Below are positions 11,508 to 24,827 of a DNA stretch of 64,000 nt, in pieces. The stretch's first letter is position 1, and each line of letters starts with the position of its first letter. This DNA comes from Desmodesmus armatus (taxonomy: Eukaryota; Chlorophyta; Chlorophyceae; Sphaeropleales; Scenedesmaceae): positions 1 through 64,000 of the forward strand of contig VIIQ02000295.1 of the NCBI GenBank assembly GCA_007449985.2, written 5' to 3'. The notes below the pieces were generated by a model. That model saw nothing but the letters and a program-made list of their open reading frames with translations. It made no database searches and was not told the DNA's origin. The position numbers were made by a program, and so were the translations under genes.

Positions 11508-14500
11508 TGTGTGCAGCTCATAAACACACGCAACGACAGCAATCACAAGCAGCCTATGGACATTAATACCTCAGAATGGCACGTCAGCCCACAAGCCATC
11601 ACCAGCCTGCAGCTGAGTCCAACAGCTGTGTCAGTTGGTAGTAGCAATTCTCTCCTGCACCATACTCTTTGGCAGCAGTCTCTGTAGTGACGGACGACAA
11701 TTCGATTAAACATTGTGCATAGTACGCCACACAACTGCAACACAAGCAGCACTGTCGGGAGGCTTTGCCTGTGCAGCAGCACATGTGCACGCTTGTTGGC
11801 ACTATTTTTTTTTGTTTTTTTTTTTTGGTTGTTGGCACTATTACTACTAATAGTGCAAATCTACCATCTGGATGGGCAAATCAAGCCTTCGCCGCTGCGG
11901 TCCTTTTCGCAAACACAGCGCTCACTCTCACAACACTACAAGCGCAACACATGGGGACTACGGCAATCCCTCACTGCCATCCACACCAAAAGCACACAAC
12001 CACTGACCCTCAAAAGGTCCACGGCGGCAAGACATCACCGATGGCCCACAAGACAGGGTCGAGCTTGGCAGCGAGCGCACCAGCACTGCGCACCAATCTT
12101 GTGAATGCACTGCATCGTGGAATGCTGCTGGCGCCCGAGCCTGTCCTGCAGCGTAGTGTGTAATGTAAGAGCTTGCGCCCATCCCGCACATCAGCACAAA
12201 CCGCACACACCTGCAGCCACTGGCCTGCGCACACACCTTATCATCTGGTGCCCACACACGTGCACCAACGAGTATCCACAAACAGCCAGGAAGAAAGACT
12301 CTGTGTCAACACACTGCAACAGCTGTAAACAAGACATCCTGAGAGATTCAACCACCGCTCAAATGCCTGGCACGCGCAGCTGCCCGCCACTGCTGATAGA
12401 AAGGCGCAACCATAGGAGCCATGTGAGCCTGCCGCTGTGCTGGCTTGGCTTCACTGGGCTGACCTGATGCAAAGCAGCTGCCGCGACAAGCACTGTGCTG
12501 AGCGGACCCGAGTTCCAGACAGCAACACACAAACACGCTTCTCGGAGCCCTCACATAAACAGCAGGCAATGCACACCATCACACCACCAGCGCAGCTTCG
12601 CCATGCGCTACAGCAGTAAGGCAGGGTGATGCTACTGCTGCTACTACTACTGAACAGGGTCAGGGCCACACCTGACCGCCCCATGACAGCAGCCTGCCTG
12701 TGCATGGCCATGCAAAACAGACGTACATGGCTCTTGCTTCAAAACACAAACACGTCTCAACAGCACTTGGAACTCCTACTCAATACCGCAACATGTCCTG
12801 CACTCCAGCTGCCCATTCGGCATGGCAGTCCTCACATACTCACTTGAACAAGATGCAGACAGTATGCACGTCACAGTGGCCTGATGTACTCACACTTAGT
12901 ATGCACCCAGTGACATTCAGCATGCACCCAACCTGGGGTATCACAACATCAGGCATACAAACCTCAGTGCAGGGTATATTGCTAATAAATCGACCGCAGC
13001 ATACTACTCTGTAGGGCGGCCGACGCCGCAACACGGTGTGGTGGAAGGTATTGACACCTTACTACGCTGCAAGAACACCCAAGCACAACCTGCTGTTGCT
13101 CATACCCATGCAGCTGCACTGATGCAACAGATTGCAGGGCACTCAGTTGAACACCCGGAACCTTGAGCTCGCCAAAAGTCTGGTCAGTGACGCATCATGT
13201 GCGGCAGGGGCAGTAGCTGCCTGCTGCCGCTCAATGTCCGCTGTGCATTCCCTAAGCAGCTAGCCGTGCTGCAGGGGAACAGCGACCGCCACCAGCGACA
13301 CAGGTAGCAGATGCTAACCAGAAACAGACCAGCTGTCACACAGCCAGCAGAAATAGTAGAGATGAATCAATACGGCAGGCCGACAAGCACTTCCTGGGTA
13401 ATACAATCGACCAGGGTAATACGACGGGTACAACAGCTGTCCTGCAACACTTCACAAGGAAGCAATGCACACATGCACGTTGCTTCTTGAGTTGGGCGTG
13501 CTGATGCTGTAGCATTAACACTACATGCAATACTCACGCTGCTGCAGCACACGCAACTGACCAAAACAAGAAATCCTGCTGTAATACCTGCCATAGTGCT
13601 GGGCCCTGCAGCGTCAAGGAGCTATGCACTGCTGATGCCAGCAACAAGCCAGGAAGGACACAACGTGGGAACAATCACAAGTAAAATCACAAAAGAGTAG
13701 TAGTACTGATCGCCCTGTGCTGACGCAGCTGCTCCAGCACCTCAGCACACCTCACACGTCACTTGCTGGCACGCCCTGCCAGCTTCACGCTGTGCTGAGA
13801 AAAAAAGCGGTGAAGCCATGCTCAGCAGACAGCCACACGATTGCCACGCCCAGTCCTGCCCAGCACAATGCTGCTGCCACCCCTGGCCCCATGAGGGGTG
13901 GGGACTCTGAGGTCCATCCAGCTGGCTGCAGGGTGCCTTGCTTGTTGTGTGGGCTTTTGGCTGCAGGTATGCTCTTAGAATAAAGGCTGTGGCTGTTGGA
14001 GCTGCCCATGCCAGCACTGCTGCAAGCAGACAGGAAGGAGAAATATCAGCACAGGCAAGTCAGCTGCAGCTGTCAGAGCGTCGCACACAGGCCCAGCATG
14101 GAATGAAAAGCTCACACGAAAGCGTGACCTCACGTCGGACGAACCAAACCGGCACAATTGATATGTTGACGAGAGGGATCATGGTAATGAACGATTGCGG
14201 TGCTCGCCCTGATGCCTACCTCATTTCTTCCTTGATGTTGCTGAGAGTTTCCAACAACGCGCGTCAGCATCAGAGGAGTCCACACGGACGCCCACATGCA
14301 CAAGGCGCCGCGACTCATCGACTGAATGCAAACCTGCAGCCGTGCATATGGTATGGTTCATACGTATGGACCTTGGAAGAGCGAGGAAGTGCTTTGCCGC
14401 TTACCTTACAGCTCCATGGCTCACGGTTGTCATGACTCACGGTTGTGCTGACTCACTTAGGGATGACTTGCATGATGAACATGTCTGATTACAACCATCA

Positions 14501-16567
14501 GAGGCCTGTTGGTGTTCCCACTTTCAGGAGGCAGCAGGAGCACTTACCAAGCTGCTGGGGCCAACCTGCCAGCGGGAGGGGGGGGGGGGTGCTGACTGCT
14601 GGTGTATCTGGACTCACCATGACCAGCCTGGGGAGTCTTTGTTCCCATTTGCACTGCATTGATATAGGTTACAGCAAATGACACAGAACGTGCCAGCACA
14701 AAGCCATAGACCCCCACGCACGCAGTAGACGGGAGACGTGCAGCACAAGTACCACCCAGACAACACGATGCTCCTGCACACGTGCCAGGCCGCCCACAGC
14801 CCAACAGGTCGAAAGTCAGTTTGAACGGTTAAGTCATACTCAAAAGGGTCAAAGTCAAAGAGTCATGAGGTCAAACAACAAGGCGTCTGTCAGTCACGCT
14901 GTCACCCCTTCCAAGCAGGTCAGTTGATGCATGCAGCTGCAGTTCAAGTCCATGTCAGCATATGTCAAAATGTTGGCCCAGCCACCCGCACGCTGCCACC
15001 AACACGTGAGCACATGCACTCGCCCCACCCAGACCACATCACGGCCACCAAGATGGACATGCCTGTATCCATCCACAGTGGGGACAGCCGCAACGGTCCC
15101 GGCCCGCATGTAGCACAAGCCACCGCCTGCAGCTCCTGCTGCCAAGCTGGCACTGGCCCACCACCACACCAAGAGCCATGCCTGGTGCACTCACACGCAT
15201 AGGCAAGAACTGCTGGTGCCACCCCACTGCCGTATCTGATTACCACAACCATCATGATGCCAGCAGTAGTGTCAGCAGGACAACTAGCAGCCGGCCCTGG
15301 GTCTGGATAGATGCACAGTGCCACAGAACAGCACACGGAAGTCCACATGATGCACAACAAGGCGGAGTCTGGAACTGTCTGCAACTTGTCCGTGGCTGCA
15401 CATACAATACCAGCAGGCTGTCAGCAGCGGGCGGCTGCATCACACACCCCAGGGACCCATTCGAATCATGTGAGCAGTGCTGAGCCACACTGCTCATGTG
15501 CCACGCTAGTTGTGCTGCTAACCACCAAACCACGTGGTGTGCGCCGGTCCAAGGAGGGGATACAAGCACATCGTCTGACCCCACAACTCAACAAAGTACG
15601 CACTGCCATGCTGATAGGACTAGTCAGTGGTGGTGGGAGACAGTAAAGACGAGCGAATGCCAGCTGCGATGCAGCCCAGCATTGAGGTGGGGTGTTGTAC
15701 AAAGGTGTGGCTTGCGGTTGGCCAACATTATGGTGTGGCAATGCGTCTAATCAGACGCACCACTGCACCCCGCCGGGCAGCAACCAGTCTTGTGGTGTCA
15801 AGGCGCACGCATGTCTGTGTCTCACACAGACCAACAGTGCACGGGCCCCTGCAGTGCTGTTGCTGAGTAAAAGTAGCTTTCCAGGCATGGGCAGCACAAG
15901 CACGGTTCTATGCCAGTCGTCGCAGTCCACAAGGGCCCCTGCTCCCAAAACATGCAGCAGCACAGCAATATCCAACCAGCAGAAGGTGGCAAGCAAACCA
16001 CGCCATGCAATGCAACACGTAAGGTGTCAAAGCGTCATAACAAGCCCCACCCAACCCATCACCAACAACAGTCCTGCACCGTCACACCATCAAAACGTCA
16101 AAGGTCACACAGGCTCGGTCATCATGTCAGTCACACACGGACAGGCACGCTCTGGTCATACACCTGACAGAAGCGAACCTGCGGCTGTGAGTGGACCAGA
16201 GGGGCAGCAGGGGCTCACTATGCCACACAGGTGCTGGGGGCCCATCGCAACGTGCAGGACTTGGGCACAACATCCACACGGAACCATACCATAACAGCAG
16301 CGTACTGCCATCACGGCAACAAGGCACGAGTGCAGCTGCAGCACCGCTGCCACCTGTCACCAACACCTGCGCAAGCAACTAGCTCTGCTGCCAGGGCGCT
16401 TGCTGCACAGGCCAGGCTGACCCTGCACAACGCAGTGCTGCACAAGCACAAGCAGCACAACACCACAACAACAGCAGATCGCTGGTGCACCCAGCTGAGC
16501 CACCTTCACCGAGCAGGAAGAAACATGCCGCTGCCAAAAACCACGGGGGTGCAGCACCTGCTGCGCC

Positions 16568-19500
16568 TCACTGCCGCTGCAGCACCCCCTGCAGATTTAT
16601 GACGACAGCATCAGCAGCAGCAGAGGGAGCATCTGCTGCATGCAGCATGGCGCGAGACCTCAGCGGGCCCCCGCCAGAGCCGCCCCCGCTGCCGCCGTGC
16701 ATGGCCGCCGCTGCCGCCTGCAGCGCCGCGTGAGCAGCAACCGCCTCCGCCGCAACGTCCCCACTCACGCCAGTCGGCAGCGCCTTCCCCGCCTGACCCT
16801 GCTGCTGCTCCTGCAGCAGAATCCCCTGCTGGTCAAGCAGCAGGAAGCCCTGCTGCTGCAGCAGCTCAGCGTCACTCAAGGCGGCAGCCGCAGGTGCTGC
16901 CCGCTGCCGCTTCCGCCCCACAACAGCCTCGGCAGCAGCCCCCGCTGCTGCAGCTGCTGTGGCGCCAGCACCACCCACCCCCGCGGCAGCAGCCGGCGCT
17001 GCAGCGGCAACCAACCCAGGCTCAGGGGAGCCGCCCGCGTCGGACGGCATCTCTAGCTGCAGCCGGAAGAACTCGTGCTGCAGAGCCTCCGGCGCTTTGA
17101 CGCGCTGGGCCGGGTCATACCTGCGGCAGCAGCAGCAGCAGCAGCAGTCGGACAACAACACAAAGCGCGCTGAGATCAAAGTTGAGTCTGATACCCCCCC
17201 CCCCAGAAGCACCGCACGTGCTGCATGCCAGACCACTCTGCACCCTTCCGGCCCCTTTCGCCACCCTGTACCCTACTCCCACTACATCCTGTACTACCCC
17301 GCCCCATAACCCTGAACATTTTTCACATCAGCAGCCCCTTGATGAGGTCGCACATCACTTCCACAGCCTCAGGCCCTACACTTCTGCAGCCTGGTCGGCC
17401 CATCTGCACACTCCACCCACCTCACCATGTACCGTCCCCGACTCCTGAACCCTGATTCACCCTCTCACCTCAGCAGCCCCTCAATGAAGTCGCACAGCAC
17501 CTCCACAGCCTGCGCCCCGCCATCAACAGCCCGGTCGGCCCATCCGCACACTCCATCCACCCCACCCTGTACCATCCCCGGCCCCTGCACCCTGATTGCC
17601 CCTCACTTCAGCAGCCCCTTAGTGATTGTGCTGCACGTGCCAGCCCACCCCGCACCCTTGCGCCACCCCATACCCTGTTCACCCACCCCACCTTGTACCC
17701 CCCCCCCGAGACCCCAAAGTCCTCACCTCAGCAGCCCCTCAATGAGGTCGCACAGCACCTCCACAGCCTGCGCCCCGCCATCAACAGCCTGGTCGGCCCG
17801 CAGCGACAGCATCGTGCGCAGGTCACGCAGCCGACTGCGGACGGAAGCACGGCAACAGAACAGAGCAGCAGGACACGCACCAGATCAGCATAGTGTATGT
17901 CAGTATACACGTATTGAAAGTGATGGACCTGCTTTGGGGTGTCTTGACATCAGACACATGGGGAAAGCACACTTGACACTGCAGTGCAGCAACACGATTC
18001 ACAAGCTTGTGCCAGTTGGTCCTCAGCATTGACAGCACACAAGCACCCCAAAACTCAACCCCACCCGCAGTGGGCCACTACACAGCCATCCAAGCAGACA
18101 CCAGCCAGCCGATACCGCCGCACAGCACTGCACTGTCGAGAGGCACCAGCAGCCGACCACCACTCACTTGACTGCGCTCCTGCTCTTGCTGGTGGTGTGG
18201 CTGTCCGGCCACGCTAGGCGCATCGCCTGACCCCCTGTGAAGAACTTGGCCGCATTCTTCTCAGCCCTGGATGACATGCTGCTGGGGATGGAGCCCAGCA
18301 CCTGCACAACACAGCCACAGCACAACGCAGTCAGCATGCGGCATGGGTTCACTAAGTGCTGCATTTGCCGGTGTGTTGCCAATACATTTGACAGGCGAAC
18401 CGTAGGAAGAGCCAGCACTGAAAACTGCAAGGGCTGCATGGCAGGAACCTTCTTTCCAACCAGGAGTGTGCTGACTACATCACCTACGCCACACGATCGC
18501 ACATGTTCAACAAGTGACACAGCACTGTCACCACCCAGCCACAGCGCTGCCCGCTGCTCCCGTGCCCTCGCGCCTCACCCTCTCCATCATGGCCAAGTGC
18601 TCTAAGTTCTCGTGCGTCTGGAACAGCGCGTCCCCCATGGCCAGCTCCACCAGGATGCACCCACAGCTCCACATGTCACACGGGTAGCTCCAGCCCAGAC
18701 CCAGGATCACCTGCAGAGAGGCATGGCAGCACATGCAGCGCGGTCAGTACAAACCCAAGGACCTGCCCTGTGCCCATGGGATAAAAACCAAACACTGCAG
18801 CACGGTCCACAGCACAGCAGACACAACAGCAGCCGCAGAACCCCACCACCTCCACAGCGCGCAGCAGCCTGTCCACCACCCACCTCTGGCGCCCTGTAGT
18901 GCCGCGTGCTGATGACGTTGCTGTGGTAGCCATCGTCAAAGGTGGCACTGCCAAAGTCGATCACACGGATGGTGCTGTCAACTGGCACGCGGCGCTCCAC
19001 CCTGCAAGTAACAACCGCATGCAGACATGGCCATCAAGACATGCGCCTGCTGGATGCAACTCATGTGCCAACACGAACAACGCGCGCAACATACGACGGG
19101 CACACATGAATGCGGAAGGTGTCAGGCAATGCTGCCACATAGGTTAGCATGCGTTGGACGCAGCCTGCAGCGCCTAAGGAAGGGTTTGAACCCTGCGACA
19201 CCTGCCAGTTCTGCTGTCAATGACATGATTCACCACAAAAGCTTGAATCCTATTTGGAAGGTACAAATGGGTGTGGCCCCCAAACAACACCCAGCATCAT
19301 TGCATCAGCCGACCAGCCACAGCATGTCACTCACGCTGCAGGAGGCACTGCTGGCAGCTTCATGTGGTCCTGCGTCTGCATCAGGATGTTCTCCGGTTTC
19401 AGGTCTGTGTGCACCAGGCCCAGCTCGTGGATGTAGGCCACAGCCACCAGCAGCTGGTGCGCAATGGCCTGCACCAGCGCCAGGGGCAGCGGCTGGTACT

Positions 19501-22358
19501 CGTTGCGGCGCAGGTAGTCGTACAGGCTGGGGCCAAGCTTCTCAAACACCTGAGGGGTGGGTGGGTGGGTGGGGGGGGGTGAAGAGCTTCGGTTGGCACT
19601 ACTATCGACCCAGCCGCGCTGTCTATCCTGATACCAACACCAAGCCTGGGTCAAACCGATGCAACCCCGGGGACAATACATGACCTGAGCCGTATGTGCG
19701 CGCGCAGAGATGCAGTGGTCTGCTTTGTTGGTGGGTCCAGTTCTGTCTTGGGCCGTTACAGCCGATTGGCTGGCCTGCCTGACGTATCACCCCCAGATGG
19801 CCCCCTCCCTCACCATGCAGACATGGCCGCGGTAGTTGAACCACTCCTTCAGCTTCACGCAGTTCCTACAGGGCAACAGAGGGACACAGGCAGCACAGCA
19901 GGCTCACCAACATGTCACCGTCAAACCGTGGGTTCATGCCAACTTGCACCTTGAATAGCAGCACCAGACCAGGCACACGCACTATCCCAACTGCAGAGGT
20001 ACGCCACGCACAAACCACCCCAATGGGAAGCCCCCTGAACCCACACAACCGCACGAGCCGCCCCACCCACCCACACAGGCCAAGCATGTGCCCCCACATG
20101 CCACCCAAAACCCAATTGATACGCACTGAACCCCCTGTGCATTGAAACACACGTCCCCACAGTCCACAGCAGCAGCGCACCTCTTGGAGTCTGGATCATT
20201 GCGCTCCAGCGTGTTGAGCACCTCCAGCTGACATGACAAACACACGCAGACAGCAACAGCAACGGCAGCGCTTAGAATGGTAAAACGTAAGCGAAGTATC
20301 TGGTGCCATCTGTGAGGGAAGTACGGCGACATGTCTTGAAAGGCCCACGCCCCCAAATCATGTGCTGTGGCGCCTTTACACCTCTGCTGCTGCATGGTCA
20401 GCCTAGTTGCACACCTGTATGAACACTTACTACCCCACCCTACTCATACTGCAACGTGCAGCCGCTGCACTGTAGCTGCCACAGTCAATGCCACAGCATG
20501 AAACATGCACACTTGAACTCAAGTCCTTCTGCCACAGCTGCTGCGCACCTCAATGCACTGCAAGACAGGGTACATACAAACGACTGCTGGCATTGCTGCT
20601 CACCTCAATCATGGCTGCGTGCCTGTACTTGTCCACGTTGCGCACGATCTTGACCGCCACATAGTCTTTCACCTTGCGGTCCCAGCACTCCAGCACTCGG
20701 CCAAAAGTGCCTGCAGGGCAACCAGCCGCGTGTAAGATGACTAAATCCCAGCCACAACCGACCTGGCTGCATGCTGTGATGCCACCTCGCTTGGTCAGCC
20801 GTCACCAGAAACTGTCAATGCAACCGCGCCTGATTGTTGTGTGTGGCCGGTGTATCCCCCCCCCCCTTCTGTAACCCAAAAAGGATGCACCCAAGGAGCG
20901 CGTTCGCGCGTTAACACACACCATTCAAGTCGTTTCCCCGCCTGCCCTTCACCCCATACTGTGCACATCTCAGACCAGTCTGTCAACTCCCATGTTGCGC
21001 AAACCCCCCACCCTCCCTTCACCACCAACAGTGGCTACTTGCTCTTCACTGCATGAATCCCTACTAGCGCAGACTTGTCACCCCCTGTGTACTATGCTGA
21101 GGCGTGTGGCCGCCAGCGTGCGCATAAATGCCCCCTCCCCCCTTTGCCATGCCCCCCTTTCGCCACGCCGCCCAGTGCTCTCAGGGCCATCGCAGTTTGC
21201 ATTACGGGGTGCTGCCCCGTATGAGCAGCGACTTCCCACCATGACCTAAAGCCCCAATAAGAACCATGCGCATGGCCAGCTAGTCGCCTGCCTTGGCCGT
21301 CTGCAGCCATGGTAAGGAAAGCCCCGTGCCCCTCCCCTCCACCCCCCCCCCGAAACGGCGCCGAGACAAGACCCCATGCGCTGCGCTGTGCCTGCGCCCA
21401 GCTGCCAAGCTGCGCTGCCATGCTACCCAAGGTGCTTCCTGCGCCTGCCTGCAGCTGTTCACGCCCTGCCACGCCTCTGCGCTGCCCTTTGCTGGCCATG
21501 CCTGGACTGAGCTGCTCCCGGTATATGCCCTGCATAGCTGCGCCCTGCTCACCCTCGCCAAACTTGCTGAGGATCTTGTCTGCAGGCACAAACAGCACAG
21601 ACAGACAGCGGAATCCAGTGAGAACCATTCATTTGTGATTGAAACTCAGGAAACCTTTCACGCGCGCAGTGCCACACATGTATGTGTCTGCTGGGTGCTG
21701 TCGAGGGATTGAAGCACTCTGGCGCTGCGCGGCGTGCCCCTTGCTGCGCGTGCTGGTCAGCCCGCGCGTCTGAGAGTGCTGCGCTGCTGCTCAGATGTGC
21801 CTGCTGCGCTGCTGCTGTACACCCTGGGCCTGCACATCACCCATCCGAGCGCACGCTGCACACTCACATCGTGAGCTGATGTTCTCTCCCAGCTCGTAGT
21901 TGTAGTGCCCCTCCTGCACGAACAGCACCGAAGCAGATGACGTTGGTGATGGATCTAGCATAGGGTGAAAGCAGCACAAGTTATCAGGCCGCTGAGCCTT
22001 GCTCCCCCACCTTGTCGTCCTCCCGCAAGGGTGGGCTGGGCTTGTCCGCCAGCTTGAAGTGTGCAAGGTCAATGGCATGGGGTACACCGGGTCTGACAAC
22101 TTGCTGTGTGTGCCTGAACCTTGACACCTGCAGGCACACCAGTTGCTGCTGTGAGCGTGCGGAGTCCCAGCCCTGGAGCTGCTGCTGCTGTTGTGCCAGG
22201 GACCCTGCCTGTTCTGCACTGGCCGAGCTGCTGTAGCGGGCCCGCTTGGCATTTGGGGGGCTGGAGGAACTACAAGGGCCATCATCTGCGTCTGCCTCGT
22301 CCTGAGCAGAGACGGATCCAAGAGCCATAGGTCGCTTGGCGTGAGCACTCATCGGCAT
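16568..22358 (-). CDS. LAMMER/CLK-type dual-specificity protein kinase
   Basis: Twelve exons in transcript order: 22358-22011, 21913-21868, 21579-21553, 20710-20604, 20227-20181, 19865-19814, 19549-19335, 19001-18884, 18710-18579, 18301-18168, 17834-17727, 17120-16568. All junctions keep phase, giving 628 residues. Landmarks: glycine loop GEGTFGRV (139-146), VAVK (Lys161), HTDLKPEN (256-263, catalytic Asp258), DFGSAT (Asp296), APE, and the family signature EHLAMMER (357-364). HTDLKPEN instead of HRDLKPEN is normal for CLK/AFC kinases, which phosphorylate SR splicing factors in the nucleus. The N-terminal 116 residues are Ser/Gln-rich with a basic KRARY stretch. After the catalytic domain comes a tail of about 150 residues rich in Ala, Gln and Gly with GRKRQR, a possible nuclear signal. 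The start is the first ATG of the open frame; 22352 is also possible. Exon 3 is only 27 bases. Intron 11 holds copies of the exon 11 tail. Confidence 0.93.
17240..17726 (-). repeat. Array of partial copies of kinase exon 11 tail
   Basis: Downstream of exon 11 in transcription order, the exon's 3' part recurs at about 17632-17608, 17555-17462 and 17405-17329, with intron sequence in between, at a period near 130 bases. The 17462-17555 copy matches the functional exon (ggcgcaggctgtggaggtgc, then GAGGGGCTGCTGAG and gtgaga) almost base for base. The others are more diverged. The tails keep the sequence around the donor. Confidence 0.8.
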
Positions 22359-22615
22359 CAGCCCTAAGCCCACACAGTGCCTGGGCTGGCTGTCGTATGG
22401 TGTGTAATAGTCAGGTCATGGTGATTCTGAACAAAATCCTACGAACTGAGGACCTCCGAGTGCATGTTGTTGAGTTCCGGTCAGAGGCACTCCGCGGGCA
22501 TGCGACGCAGCCTGTAAACTGTCAAATGGACGCAAATTCAATCCCCAGCCAGAACTCGCTGCTGCGTCCTACTTTGCGTATACCCTTGCACCAGGATTTC
22601 AAACTCACCTGACGC

Positions 22616-23924
22616 TCAGTCCCGCCTGCCAGTGAAATAGCGTGCCTCATCCTCAGGCGCTTCTCTGCAACCAGGACAAACGTGCGCAGCAGATTGGGCA
22701 TGAATGCAGCACACCAGCAGCTGTGCCAACCTGCTGCTGTTGACCATCTTGACCAGTGCTACTGCTATTGCTGCGCTAGGAAGCCCAGCCAAGTGGTTTC
22801 AAGCCTAATAGCAATGTGAATCCATGCTTGCCTCACCTGAAGACTATGCTTTGCTGGATCTGGCCAGCTGCATTGAAGCGCATCAGGGTCATCCCTGAAA
22901 ACTGCACACGCTTCCCACTGGGAGGCTGGTCCCGAATGGGGCCTGTGTTGGTCCCAGCTGCACTCCTGCGCATGGCCACAGCAGACGTCAAGCTGATTAG
23001 CATCCCACACCACAGCAAATGCCAGCTGCCAAGCAGGGTATGTGGACTGCTGCTGTCTGAACAGAGCGCATGGTTCTGCTGCAAGGATAGAATGCCGCTG
23101 ACGCTGCACAACGCCGTGACACTGTGTTGCTGTCTGAGTGGCACTGTGCGACGCACCAATACACAAACACCTCATCCTTGCCGGGCACAGCAGCAGCAGA
23201 CTGCACCTCAAACCTGCGCAGCAGCAGCAGCAGCCCGACAGCGCATGTGCGTCACCAAAGCAGTGTGAATGTATCCACACGAAGCCCAACTGCAATGCAC
23301 CGTCAAAAACTCACGCCAGCACTGTTGCTACCAGGGACCTTACATGCTGTTGAGCTGCAAGCACTTACTTGATGTCTGGGTATGCAGAGCGGTAGGCCAG
23401 AATCCCACGCTTCATGCGCTTGCGGCCTCCCCCTGTGCTGCCCCCCTGCCAGACTTGGTCAATCTGCTCATGATCGTCGGCCATAATGTCTTCAAGCACC
23501 AGCACGCCCCGCGGCTGCGACCAGGCCTCTTCATACAGCTGCACGCATGATGACACACTTGCTCAGCAGTTGACAGGGAATACGGCAGCTGGATGGCATC
23601 AGGCCCGCCTGAAACACTCCCAGGATACATGAACGCACCTGCTTTGCTCGATTCACAAGCAGCTGTGGCCTGCAAGCAACAGCATCAGTCAATAAGAGCC
23701 TGGGTGCACAGCAAAACAGGCAGTTCTTGCTCCAGCCCCCGATGGCAGCCATGGCAAACGCACCTGGGTGAAGAAACCGCGTCATTGCTGCACTTTGCTG
23801 TGTTCCTTGGGCCTGCAACGCCCCAGACGGGGCGGTGGTTGACAAGATCGCCACGCAGAGCAGCAGGCCGGGCGACACCAGGACAGTAGACCCGCGTGCC
23901 CGATAATGTCCTCGTGCTGCGCAT
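22616..23924 (-). CDS. SnoaL-like (NTF2-fold) protein with N-terminal targeting peptide
   Basis: Five exons: 23924-23764, 23669-23639, 23538-23369, 23025-22837, 22664-22616. All phases fit and give 199 residues ending RYFTGRRD. The first 54 residues (MRSTRTLSGTRVYCPGVARP and on) are rich in Arg, Ser and Ala and nearly free of acidic residues, like a plastid or mitochondrial transit peptide. The mature part has LYEEAWSQPRGVLVLEDIMA, DDHEQID, RKRMKRGILAYRSAYPDI, then GTNTGPI and GKRVQFSGMTLMRFNAAGQI. This is the usual order of small SnoaL-like ester cyclase/dehydratase-fold proteins. Family members catalyse diverse reactions and many have no known substrate, so no reaction is assigned. The stretch between PDI and GTNTG (start of exon 4) looks atypical, and a compensated frameshift there is possible. 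Its stop lies 257 bases before the kinase start on the same strand. Confidence 0.82.
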
Positions 23925-24827
23925 TTTGCAGAGACTTGATGCAGCCGTAGGAGCGTTCCGGCCTGCCAACCTGACCCGTCGAGGATGTCAGTTGTTGCGC
24001 TGCCAACACCTGTCAGATTAGTGTTGAGAAACGTTGAAAGGGGATACGTACAGGGTCAGCACCATGCGACACAGTGGTGTCCGATGCACCTTGCCACCCC
24101 CAAAACCTAGAGGGTTTGGGAAGTGTGCACAGCAACGCTGCACAGCACAGTATGCCTGAGCATCTCAGCAGCTTTCTGCATGAGAGCACTTATTGTTGGG
24201 CAGCCCCTCCTGTCAAGCAGCAGAGGGCAACATGAAGGGCAGCAGTGAGGCATTTGCATTTGCAAGGCAAGCAGACACCTGCACCAAGAGTGGTTGAGCT
24301 TCAACCTTGCACGCATAAAATTGTTGTGGTAATGGAAGTCATCGAAAAGATGCCTGATGGAAGATGGAGATGAGTAAGATTTGTCATCAAGCATGCTTGA
24401 CGACTGCAGCAAGCCCTGATTTGTTCGTGAAGGTGCAATTTTTGCTTGGTTGGATTGGCTGAGGACTATGGGGTGCTCGATGGTGCCTCAAGCGTTGGGT
24501 GCTCAGCCGGGGCTCTGGACCATCGGGCCCCGAGGGAACAGCAAACAACGATGATCAAGGGTTGAAAACGGTCGTTGTGATCAAAAATTTTTCCGGCAAG
24601 CTTCTGTGAAAGGGTCCACTGGAGGGGACTTTCTTTGCCGAAACGTCGCCGGAACCAAACAGCCATGCAACCCTTGAGTAACAAGCTGTCTTCAAAGCAT
24701 TGATCCACTTGATTCTCCCGATCTGCACCTTGCTTGCTGCTTTGCCGATCTGATCTTCCCATTCGCATTCCATTTGGCTGTGATCACTTCCGCCACCTGA
24801 CTCATTGGCGCTTTCACACCTGACATC
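23925..24827. promoter_or_regulatory. Shared upstream region of SnoaL-like and G6PD genes
   Basis: These 903 bases separate two divergent starts (23924 minus, 24828 plus). No exon with a recognised domain was found. The stretch 24300-24780 is less GC-rich than the genes. No canonical TATA box or named motif could be assigned. It must hold both promoters unless the real transcription starts lie elsewhere. Confidence 0.45.

Larger units (their letters stand above)
5055..16567. other. 11.5 kb gene-poor region
   Basis: No exon with a recognisable domain or a phase-consistent splice pattern was found on either strand. From 5.5 to about 7.0 kb the + strand is mildly TG-rich. Positions 6490-6540 and 6751-6780 resemble pieces of the LRR gene's 3' end. 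From about 7.4 kb to 16.5 kb the + strand is strongly CA-rich, the composition seen across minus-strand genes in this window. That suggests non-coding sequence transcribed from the minus strand, such as long 3' untranslated region or introns of the kinase gene or an unrecognised transcript. It contains several short degenerate tandem repeats, listed separately, and no intact mobile element. Confidence 0.55.

Noticed and set aside
5055..16567. Retrotransposon or DNA transposon
   Set aside because: No reverse transcriptase, integrase or transposase motif and no long terminal or inverted repeats were seen in any frame.
22976..23025. Frameshift in SnoaL-like exon 4
   Set aside because: An alternative frame (FAVVWDANQLDV) looks slightly more family-like, but the annotated frame is open and in phase at both ends, so no frameshift is claimed.
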